Below, in pieces: positions 6,717 through 12,801 of a DNA stretch of 17,591 bases (position 1 is its first letter; the number at the start of each line of letters is the position of its first letter). A model generated the notes under the pieces. It did not search any database. It was not told the origin of the DNA and saw only the letters and a list, made by a program, of their open reading frames with translations. The stretch comes from JAKQDH01 sp029558835. Its GTDB lineage: Bacteria > Planctomycetota > Phycisphaerae > UBA1845. Both the position numbers and the translations under genes were made by a program. Location: assembly GCA_035356615.1 (NCBI GenBank), contig DAOQSN010000057.1, forward strand, positions 1 to 17,591, given 5' to 3'.

Positions 6717-8300
6717 ATGCAACGGTTCATGGGTGCTCTGCTTGCGGTCTGGCGCGAGGTGTGCCGGCACATGGAAATCCACGAGTCCGCAGCGCGGATC
6801 ACTCCGCTCCTGCGGCGGCATCTGCCGGTGGACTTGCTGCTCGTGCGGCGGATCGACCTTGCCAGGTCCTGCCTGGACACGGTGGGCACGGGCTGTGGTG
6901 CTGACGCATTAGCGCCGCGGGAGACGCGAGCGGATTACTCGCCCGAGGAGATGGAGGGCGTGCTGACCTGGTGCCGCCGGGGGGAGGTGGCGCACATGGC
7001 GGGCGAGGCGGACTCAGTTGAGCGAAGACTGCTGGTGCCGGCGAACTTGGATGGGGATGTGCTGGTCGGTCCGCTTGGCTCCGCTGACGGCCCCCTGGGA
7101 GTGCTGGTGTTGGTGGCGCGCCGGCCGCAGACGTTTGGCCCGGGGCACGTGGAGGTGGTGCAGGCGCTGCTGGATCCGTTCGCGGCAGCCTTGGAGAACG
7201 ATCGCGGTTTGCGGGAGATGGTGACGCACCGGGAGGCGGCGGAGGCCGACCGCCGATCGCTGCTGACACGGCTGGGTCGGCAGGACATCAGCGATACGGT
7301 GGTTGGCGCGGAATCCGGGTTGCGTGAGGTCATGGAGCGCGTGGAGCTGGTGGCGAACTCGGACGTGCCGGTGCTGATCTTCGGAGAGACCGGGTCCGGC
7401 AAGGAGGTGGTCGCCCGGGCGATCCACCAACGTTCGCGGCGGGCAGGGGGGCCATTCCTGCGTGTCAACTGCGGCGCGATCCCGCCGGAGCTGGTGGATT
7501 CGGAGCTCTTCGGACACGAGCGGGGCAGCTTCACCGGCGCGGTGGCCATGCGGAAGGGCTGGTTCGAGCGGGCGGACCGCGGCACGCTCTTCCTGGATGA
7601 GGTTGGTGAGTTGCCGCTGGCAGCACAAGTCCGTCTGCTGCGGATTCTCCAGGACGGCACCTTCGAGCGGGTGGGGGGGCAGCGGCAGATGAAGGTGGAC
7701 GTGCGGGTGGTGGCGGCCACCCACCGTGACTTGCAGGCGATGGTGCGTGAGGAGCGTTTCCGTGACGACCTGTGGTATCGGCTGGCCGTGTTTCCGGTCC
7801 ACCTCCCGGCGCTGCGCGACCGGCCGGAGGACATGCCGGCGCTGGCCGCCCACTTCGCTTTGCGGGCGTCGCGCCGGTTCGGGCTACCGCTGCTGGTGCC
7901 GACGCTCGAGGACGTGAACCTGCTGCTGAGCTATACGTGGCCGGGGAACATCCGGGAACTGGCGGCCGTTATAGATCGGGCGGCGATTCTCGGCGACGGC
8001 AAGTGCCTGGAGATCGCCAAGGCCCTTGGGGTGCAGACTCCGTTGCCGATCCGAACGTCTCAGGCGTCGGGCTTGCCGCCGGTGAGCGCGCCCCGTGCGA
8101 GTGCGAATACCGGAGCGATTGCGCCGCTGGACACCGTGGTGACGGAACACATCTGCGCGGCGCTGACGGCCACGCATGGGCGCATCGAGGGTGCCCAGGG
8201 CGCCGCGCGCTTGTTGGGCGTGAATCCACACACGCTGCGTGCCCGCATGCGCAAGCTCGGCATCGAATGGAAAAAGTTCCGAGCGGCGGCGGCATCATGA
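6717..8300 (+). CDS. Sigma-54-dependent transcriptional activator (GAF, AAA+, Fis-type HTH)
   Basis: A 527-residue enhancer-binding protein of NorR/FhlA type. Residues about 25-160 form a GAF-like sensor domain. The AAA+ domain follows from about 190: Walker A GETGSGKE (223-230), the sigma-54 contact loop GSFTGA (270-275, usual form GAFTGA), Walker B GTLFLDE (289-295), arginine-finger region RFRDDLWYRL (347-356) and sensor II WPGNIREL (408-415). The C-terminus has a Fis-type HTH (about 486-515, EGAQGAARLLGVNPHTLRAR). Such proteins hydrolyse ATP to open promoters held by sigma-54 polymerase. The start at 6717 fits the promoter at 6631-6659; 6729 is an alternative. No receiver domain, so it probably senses a small ligand directly. 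Divergent from sbp, hence a candidate regulator of sulfate uptake; this is inferred. Confidence 0.9.
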   Translation: MQRFMGALLAVWREVCRHMEIHESAARITPLLRRHLPVDLLLVRRIDLARSCLDTVGTGCGADALAPRETRADYSPEEMEGVLTWCRRGEVAHMAGEADSVERRLLVPANLDGDVLVGPLGSADGPLGVLVLVARRPQTFGPGHVEVVQALLDPFAAALENDRGLREMVTHREAAEADRRSLLTRLGRQDISDTVVGAESGLREVMERVELVANSDVPVLIFGETGSGKEVVARAIHQRSRRAGGPFLRVNCGAIPPELVDSELFGHERGSFTGAVAMRKGWFERADRGTLFLDEVGELPLAAQVRLLRILQDGTFERVGGQRQMKVDVRVVAATHRDLQAMVREERFRDDLWYRLAVFPVHLPALRDRPEDMPALAAHFALRASRRFGLPLLVPTLEDVNLLLSYTWPGNIRELAAVIDRAAILGDGKCLEIAKALGVQTPLPIRTSQASGLPPVSAPRASANTGAIAPLDTVVTEHICAALTATHGRIEGAQGAARLLGVNPHTLRARMRKLGIEWKKFRAAAAS

Positions 8301-8593
8301 TCGCTGGTTGAAGAAGCAGCGTCGGCCTCGTTGCAGAGCCAATTCAGCGCTGATGGGTCGACATAGAAAGCGTAAGACCAGTCCGCAGCACGCGCGAGCC
8401 CGAGGAGGGTACCCATGAGCGCCTGCGCTACGAGCAACCTGAGCAATAGCGTCACGCCGACGGCCGCGAGAGATGCCTGGAGAGTTGGCTGGGAAGCCGC
8501 GTCCGCCGCGCGTGGGTCGCCGTCTGTAAGCACCGCTGCGGCGACGGACTGGCCATCGGCGGAGACTGGGGACCCGGAAGAACAGGACTGGGA

Positions 8594-8625
8594 GCCGCGG
8601 GGAAAGCAGGCGGGGAGCCCGCGGC
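8594..8625 (+). terminator. GC-rich stem-loop downstream of the activator
   Basis: Perfect 8-bp arms GCCGCGGG (8594-8601) and CCCGCGGC (8618-8625) with a 16-base loop, about 290 bases after the activator stop. No T-run. It may end the activator transcript, but the distance makes this uncertain. Confidence 0.22.
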
Positions 8626-8870
8626 ACCGCGCGGGGCGGCAGGGCGGCTGGCCGTTTGAAGAGCGGCTTCACCGCACGTCTTCTCCGGTTGAGTGTCTGC
8701 CGGGCAGTTGCGTTGGGGGGCCACAGGGTCGGGGCCGATAGATGCGGTCAGACGCGGCGCTGTTCACGTGGTGTTTGTTGTGGGTGGCCTTGCCTGGACC
8801 TCCACGAGCGCAGCAAGTTCGGGAATACGCAGAGTCCTACGCCTGTACCTCCTGGGGAGAATGAACGTTG

Positions 8871-8965
8871 GTGGTGAAGTGCCACAGGACGGGCCTTACG
8901 ACAAAGTAAGGTCGTGGTTTAAGTGCCACGACTCGACACTCCGTGGGGTTGCGTATGGCACGCAA
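8871..8965. repeat. Cluster of four stem-loops with a repeated AAGTGCCAC core
   Basis: In order: GTGG/CCAC (8871-8885), CCTTAC/GTAAGG with loop GACAAA (8894-8911), GTCGTGG/CCACGAC (8911-8932) and TTGCGT/ACGCAA (8949-8965). The first and third contain the same AAGTGCCAC (8877-8885 and 8921-8929, 44 bases apart), and the fourth contains TGGCAC, part of its complement. The spacing suggests a structured RNA or a multi-site protein-binding region, but I do not recognise a known family. Confidence 0.45.
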
Positions 8966-9317
8966 GAGCACTGCGTGAGATTCTCCTTGTGCAACTACTT
9001 GACACTGCCGCGGTGCCGAGCCTAATCTAAGCGCAGCAATTCCTGAAACGGGCTGGCGTCGACATACCTTGAAGGGAGAATCCTCCGGTTATTGGTCGAC
9101 GGGCGGACAGATGGGCGTTTCTGGGGGGCACTGCTGACGCGTCGCTGCGGTGCTGAAGGGGGGCGACGGGCGGATGTGCTTTCGGAGGGTGAGGAGGTTC
9201 GCGATAGCGAACACAAGCTGCCCTAGCGACGATGGCGCGGGGCGTTGGCCCTCACATCCCAAGGCCTCGCGGGTGCGCCTCCGGCCACATATCATCAGGT
9301 GGTGGTGGGCTGTCTTC

Positions 9318-10013
9318 ATGGTGTTGAGCATGCCGGCCAACCGAGTTCGTCTTTGCACTTCGAGCCTGCAGACTGTGGCTATAGGGTTGTCGCTGGGTCT
9401 GAGCGCGGCCCTCACCACCGCTGCTTTGGTGATACCGGATCTGTGGTGGTTGGCGTGGGTGAGCCTTGTGCCGTTGTTCGCGGTGATCCGTGCCTTTCGT
9501 CCGATGCGGGCGGCGCGGTGCGGGCTGTTCTGGGGGGCGTGCTTCTATGGGATGGCGGTAGGGGCGGGGGTGGTGGTGCCGACGACGAGCTCGTTGGGGC
9601 TGTTTGCCGCGATTCCCGGCGGTTACGCGTTGTTGGCTGCGCTGCTGACTCGGAAGATCGGGTTCAACCCGCTCTTGCTGGCGTTGGGCTGGATACTTGT
9701 TGAGATCGCGTTCAAGCCTTTGGGTTTTGACCAGGGTTTGCTTGCCCGGACGGGCCAGGAATTAGTAGCGATTCACTGGATCGCCCGGGTGCTCGGATAC
9801 GTGTTCGCGGCAGCCCTGGTCGTAGCGGTCAACGCAGCGCTGCTCGCCTTGCTCAGTCGTGCGCGGCTCACGCTGGCGCGGTCGGGTGTAGTCGGGGCAG
9901 CCGCGCGCTGCGTGGTTCGCCTGTCGTCGCAGATGATGTTCTTTGAGCAGCTTTTTGCCCGTCGCCGGACGCACCCGCGCGCGCCTCCCGTCCATCGTCG
10001 AAGTGTGGTTTGA
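9318..10013 (+). CDS. Membrane protein resembling the N-terminal half of apolipoprotein N-acyltransferase
   Basis: A 231-residue polytopic membrane protein with about six hydrophobic segments. LWWLAWVSLVPLFAVIRAF near residues 42-60 and LALGWILVEIAF near 120, ending with an Asn/Ala/Leu-rich last span, match the order seen in the membrane part of apolipoprotein N-acyltransferase (Lnt). The periplasmic nitrilase-like catalytic domain with its Glu-Lys-Cys triad is absent; the protein ends in a basic tail after the last span. It therefore should not acylate lipoproteins by itself. The start at 9318 is chosen for the hydrophobic onset and a GGTGG-rich region upstream; 9330 is equally possible, and the frame is open to 9150. 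It lies 187 bp before the IPTL-CTERM-like gene on the same strand. The family assignment is moderate. Confidence 0.55.
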   Translation: MVLSMPANRVRLCTSSLQTVAIGLSLGLSAALTTAALVIPDLWWLAWVSLVPLFAVIRAFRPMRAARCGLFWGACFYGMAVGAGVVVPTTSSLGLFAAIPGGYALLAALLTRKIGFNPLLLALGWILVEIAFKPLGFDQGLLARTGQELVAIHWIARVLGYVFAAALVVAVNAALLALLSRARLTLARSGVVGAAARCVVRLSSQMMFFEQLFARRRTHPRAPPVHRRSVV

Positions 10014-10164
10014 GCTGCGCCGTTGCGCGACGCAAGACACGATTGCCGCAGCGGTTGGCAGGGGGAGGATGCGCCGGGTCGCCGTGGGAGGACCCCCGGA
10101 AGTGGACGGGGGCCACGGGGGCCCGGAGGTGCACACGTTCCAGATTGCAGATCGGACGCAGGCA

Positions 10165-10184
10165 ACGCCCACTGTGTTGGGCGT
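10165..10184 (+). promoter_or_regulatory. Leader stem-loop abutting the ribosome site of the IPTL-CTERM-like gene
   Basis: ACGCCCA (10165-10171), loop CTGTGT, TGGGCGT (10178-10184): a perfect 7-bp stem. The purine-rich ribosome site GGAGGAGGG starts at the very next base. It could control translation or stabilise the 5' end of the mRNA. Confidence 0.4.
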
Positions 10185-10200
10185 GGAGGAGGGTATAGCC

Positions 10201-10944
10201 ATGAAGTTGTCAAGAGCGCTCTGTCTGGCGGCCGTGATGGTAGCGGCCGCGGGCCTGTCGGCGGATGCGGCCCAGTGGTCGTTTCACTTCACGTACTCCG
10301 GTTGCCCCGGCGGAAACCTACAGGTCTGGGGAACGGTCGACTGTCAGCGGACGGATCTTCTTTTCGAAGGCTATGCGGTGAATTGTCAGACGTACAGCGG
10401 TTCCGTTCCGGGCGATCCCATCAACGATATCATCTTCGACTTCTGGTGGGATGCAACGTGTGGTAACAACGATCACATCAAGTTCGCGCTGCCCGGTTGG
10501 AATGGAGACACGGAGCAATGGGAGCTCGGCGAGCTGCCGCCGTGGATCGACGCCCATGTCGACGGGAGCATCGACTTCCCCGGCCTCGGGGACCCGACCG
10601 GCACGATTCAGGAGGTGTACATCATCGTCAACCCCGCGGTGTGGATCCTTGATCCCAGACCTTTCCAGTCCACGTACACGATCGTCAACGGCACGTGCCC
10701 CGAGCTTCCCGGGTACCTGATTGGGACGACGCCGATCGTCTTCAACCCCAATGCGCCGCCAGGCGGGAATCCATTCTCGACGACACCCCTGAACGGGCAG
10801 TTGAGTCTGGACAGTGAGTTGGCCCTGGCGACGGGGCAGCAAGTGCCCAGCGTGTCAGAGTGGGGCCTGATCGTCGTGACGGTCCTGTTGCTGGTAGCGG
10901 GGACGATCATCTTTGCCAAACGCCGTCAGGTGCAGACTTCCTAG
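10201..10944 (+). CDS. Secreted protein with IPTL-CTERM-like C-terminal sorting anchor
   Basis: A 247-residue exported protein. Signal peptide: MKLSRALCLAAVMVAAAGLS, cleavage near SADAA. The mature part (about 25-210) is acidic and rich in Trp, Gly, Pro and Asn, has five cysteines before residue 90 and one near 165, and shows no domain I recognise. The C-terminus has the tripartite layout of the IPTL-CTERM signal: VPSVSEWGL (family form IPTLSEWG), a hydrophobic span IVVTVLLLVAGTIIFA and a basic end KRRQ. Such tails are recognised by exosortase-type enzymes (XrtH in the described cases) that cleave and attach proteins at the cell surface. GGAGGAGGG seven bases before the ATG fixes the start. 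No exosortase is present in the window. Confidence 0.8.
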   Translation: MKLSRALCLAAVMVAAAGLSADAAQWSFHFTYSGCPGGNLQVWGTVDCQRTDLLFEGYAVNCQTYSGSVPGDPINDIIFDFWWDATCGNNDHIKFALPGWNGDTEQWELGELPPWIDAHVDGSIDFPGLGDPTGTIQEVYIIVNPAVWILDPRPFQSTYTIVNGTCPELPGYLIGTTPIVFNPNAPPGGNPFSTTPLNGQLSLDSELALATGQQVPSVSEWGLIVVTVLLLVAGTIIFAKRRQVQTS

Positions 10945-10999
10945 GGGCAGCCCACTTCAGGGAGTAGGCGCGGGCAGGTGAAATCCGACCCGGCGGATT

Positions 11000-11039
11000 C
11001 CGGGACCGGCCCTCCCCTCGGGGGGTGAGTCGGTCCCGG
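11000..11039 (+). terminator. Terminator hairpin after the IPTL-CTERM-like gene
   Basis: Perfect 9-bp arms CCGGGACCG (11000-11008) and CGGTCCCGG (11031-11039), with an inner C-run/G-run pairing (CTCCCC with GGGGGG), so the whole forms a long stem. It begins 55 bases after the stop and is followed by TTCCTCTTG, a weak pyrimidine tract. Confidence 0.65.
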
Positions 11040-11198
11040 TTCCTCTTGCGGGCCAACACGGCACTGATACGCCAGCCTGCACGCCGGGCGCGCTGCCAAC
11101 AGCGCAAGACGATGACCGCGATGCGGCGCCCGGGCGGGGGCCCCCGGGGTGTCTCCGCAACCGTGCATGTGCCAGCGATGCTGCCGGCTTCATGCGTG

Positions 11199-11315
11199 AG
11201 CGTTGAGGGGATTCAAGGCGCGGCCCGCCGGTCGGGCGTCAATCCGGGCGCGTTGCGCGCCTGCACGCGCATGCGCGCCATCGAGCGGAAGATGTTCCGC
11301 GAAGCGACGGCCTCC
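11199..11315 (+). pseudogene. Remnant of a Fis-type HTH from a sigma-54 activator
   Basis: In one frame the 39 codons read SVEGIQGAARRSGVNPGALR and onward to REATAS. By hand alignment 23 of 39 residues equal the C-terminal end of the sigma-54 activator at 6717-8300 (RIEGAQGAARLLGVNPHTLR...), including the EG-QGAAR-GVNP core and the FRxAxAS end. No AAA+ or sensor sequence precedes it, and no start or ribosome site suits it. The simplest reading is the last trace of a decayed or partly duplicated activator gene. The reading frame remains open beyond it to 11426. Confidence 0.6.
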
Positions 11316-11415
11316 GGGACGGTTGGTGCACGGGTGTCGTCTCGCCGCCCGAAACAGCAGGCGCTGTCCCCCTTCGTCGAGCGATGCGAAACCGTGTTGG
11401 CACGCCGGCGGTGGC

Positions 11416-12432
11416 TCAGTAGCTGAACCGGCCCAGTTCGACTTTGCCGCGGAAGACCCAGTAGATGACGGCCGTGTAGGCCAGCACGAACGGCATGCCC
11501 AGGAACGCAATCAGTTGCATGATCCCCAGCGTCTTCGGCGAAGAGGCCGCGTTGTAGATCGTCAGACTGTACGAGGGGTCGATACTCGAGACGATCAAAT
11601 TGGGATAGAGGGCAACGCCGAAGAGGAACACAAACGCCGCGATCGAGCACGACGAGGAGACGAAGGCGTAGAACGGCTGCTGGTGATAAATCGCCCGCGG
11701 AATGTTGGCAATGGCCAGGATGTTCAGAACAACGACGAACCACACCCACGGGTGAGCCCGGAAGGTGGCCGTGGCGTTCGGTATGGCCACCACGCTGTAC
11801 ACAGTGGTGATCACATACATCGCGAGGAACGCGGCAAAAGCACGCCACATCCAGCCGTGAATGCGCTGTTGCAAATCGCCCTGCGTCTTCAGATACAGGT
11901 AGATCGACCCGTGCATCATGAACATGCTGACGGTAAACAAGCCCACCAGCACGGGGAAGGGCCCCAGCAGGCCCAGGAACGTGCCGGCGTACTCGAAGTC
12001 GGCCCCGACGGGGATGCCCTTCATCGAGCTGCCGACGGCCACCCCGAACAGCAGCGTCGCCAGCAAGCTGGCCAGAAAGAAAGCGACGTCGAAGAAGCGC
12101 CGCCAGGCCGCGGAGTCGTGCTTGCTGCGGAACTCCATCGACACGGCACGCATGATCAAAGCGAAAAGCAGGACCATGAACGCCAGGTAAAAGCCGGAAA
12201 ACGCCGTGGCATACGCGTGCGGAAAAGCGGCAAACAGGGCGCCGCCGAAGGTGACCAGCCACACCTCGTTGCCGTCCCAGAGCGGGCCGATGGAGTTCAT
12301 GAAGAGGCGGCGTTCGCCGTCGCCGCGGGCAGCCAAGTGCAGGATGCCCACGCCGAGATCGAACCCGTCGAGGATGGCGTAACCGGCCAGCAGGACTCCG
12401 AGGGTGACAAACCAGAACAGGTTGAGGTCCAT
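11416..12432 (-). CDS. cydB: Cytochrome bd quinol oxidase subunit II
   Basis: A 338-residue integral membrane protein with about eight to nine spans, the non-haem partner of CydA in the bd-type terminal oxidase that reduces oxygen to water with quinol electrons. Family signatures: FWFVTLGVLLAGYAILDGFD at residues 5-24 (the invariant GYAxLDGFDLG), then NSIGPLWDGNEVWLV and GGALFAAFPHAYA, all standard for CydB. The ending YTAVIYWVFRGKVELGRFSY is also typical. AGGAG lies six bases before the ATG at 12432. It follows cydA on the same strand but 335 bp away, with repeats in the gap, so it may have its own promoter or need a long intercistronic leader. The full length is normal. Confidence 0.95.
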   Translation of the reverse strand: MDLNLFWFVTLGVLLAGYAILDGFDLGVGILHLAARGDGERRLFMNSIGPLWDGNEVWLVTFGGALFAAFPHAYATAFSGFYLAFMVLLFALIMRAVSMEFRSKHDSAAWRRFFDVAFFLASLLATLLFGVAVGSSMKGIPVGADFEYAGTFLGLLGPFPVLVGLFTVSMFMMHGSIYLYLKTQGDLQQRIHGWMWRAFAAFLAMYVITTVYSVVAIPNATATFRAHPWVWFVVVLNILAIANIPRAIYHQQPFYAFVSSSCSIAAFVFLFGVALYPNLIVSSIDPSYSLTIYNAASSPKTLGIMQLIAFLGMPFVLAYTAVIYWVFRGKVELGRFSY

Positions 12433-12503
12433 ACGCTGCTCCTGAGCGGCCGGGACGCGCGTGGCCGCGGCCACGGGAGGACGGAAGCTGTCGGCTCTAA
12501 GCT

Positions 12504-12552
12504 GTCAGTTGGTAGTTCTCAGTTGTCAGTCTTCAGTCCTCAGTTCTCGGCT
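12504..12552. repeat. Seven-unit degenerate heptamer tandem repeat
   Basis: Units in order: GTCAGTT, GGTAGTT, CTCAGTT, GTCAGTC, TTCAGTC, CTCAGTT, CTCGGCT. The consensus is about YTCAGTY. Composition (TCAG-rich) differs sharply from the GC-rich surroundings. Confidence 0.75.
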
Positions 12553-12605
12553 GCGTTTTGCCTCCCTCCGCCCGGCGGGGGCCGAAGCCATTCGCGGCCC
12601 TCACT

Positions 12606-12636
12606 CTCACCCCGGCCCCTCTCCCTGGAAGGGAGA
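12606..12636. repeat. CTCACCCC/CCTCTCCCTGGA dispersed repeat, copy 1
   Basis: Starts CTCACCCC and continues into CCTCTCCCTGGAAGGGAG; a partner copy with the same core lies at 12767-12801. CTCCCTGGAAGGGAG includes a short hairpin. Confidence 0.6.
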
Positions 12637-12668
12637 ACAGTCTTGTCCGGCGACGGCATTGCGGGTGC

Positions 12669-12704
12669 CATGCTCTCCTGCGACGCGAGTCGCGGGTGAG
12701 CATG
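12669..12704. repeat. REP-like palindrome
   Basis: Outer arms CATGCTC (12669-12675) and GAGCATG (12698-12704), with an inner pair CTGCGAC/GTCGCGG around GCGA. The arm sequence is shared with the hairpin at 16947-16971, so this looks like a dispersed palindromic element. Confidence 0.55.
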
Positions 12705-12766
12705 CGGCGGCGTCCAACTCACATGCCCACCCCCGCCTGCGGCGGGTGAGGGCATGGCACCCGAGC

Positions 12767-12801
12767 CTCACCCCTGACCCTCTCCCTGGAGGGGCGCGGG
12801 G
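12767..12801. repeat. CTCACCCC/CCTCTCCCTGGA dispersed repeat, copy 2, overlapping the cydA end
   Basis: Same core as 12606-12636. The TCA at 12768-12770 within its opening CTCAC is the cydA stop codon read on the minus strand, so the repeat supplies the stop and the last dozen or so codons of cydA. Confidence 0.6.

Larger units (their letters stand above)
8301..9317. other. Long stretch without a supported gene
   Basis: About 1 kb. Candidates on both strands are weak. A plus-strand frame from 8415 has a fine AGGAGGG ribosome site seven bases upstream but encodes a polar, low-complexity 108-residue chain with no recognisable domain. A minus-strand frame 8060-8533 has one hydrophobic segment (LAAVGVTLLLRLLVAQAL) but runs 240 bases into the activator gene. 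What stands out is structure: a GC-rich hairpin at 8594-8625 and a cluster of inverted repeats at 8871-8965. No tRNA or known small RNA fold was recognised. Confidence 0.5.
10945..11415. other. Intergenic stretch with terminator and HTH remnant
   Basis: Lies between the convergent IPTL-CTERM-like gene and cydB. Contents are a large hairpin just after the plus-strand gene, and a decayed Fis-type HTH on the plus strand. The rest is GC-rich with no supported gene. No small cydX-like frame is visible after cydB. Confidence 0.5.
12433..12767. other. Repeat-filled spacer between cydA and cydB
   Basis: No gene. From cydB towards cydA it holds a heptamer tandem repeat (12504-12552), one copy of a CTCACCCC...CCTCTCCCTGGA repeat (12606-12636), a REP-like palindrome (12669-12704) and the beginning of a second CTCACCCC copy (12767 on). 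In most bacteria cydA and cydB are almost contiguous, so this spacer looks like an accumulation of intergenic repeats. Confidence 0.65.

Noticed and set aside
8060..8533. Minus-strand small membrane protein
   Set aside because: It has one hydrophobic segment but no family, and half of it lies antisense within the activator gene.
8415..8741. Plus-strand 108-residue protein
   Set aside because: The ribosome site is good, but the chain is low-complexity and unlike any protein I know; kept only as a remark in the intergenic entry.
8949..8970. A sigma-54 promoter at TGGCACG (8956-8962)
   Set aside because: The -24 half is perfect, but the nearest GC falls nine bases after GG instead of ten, and no gene starts suitably downstream.
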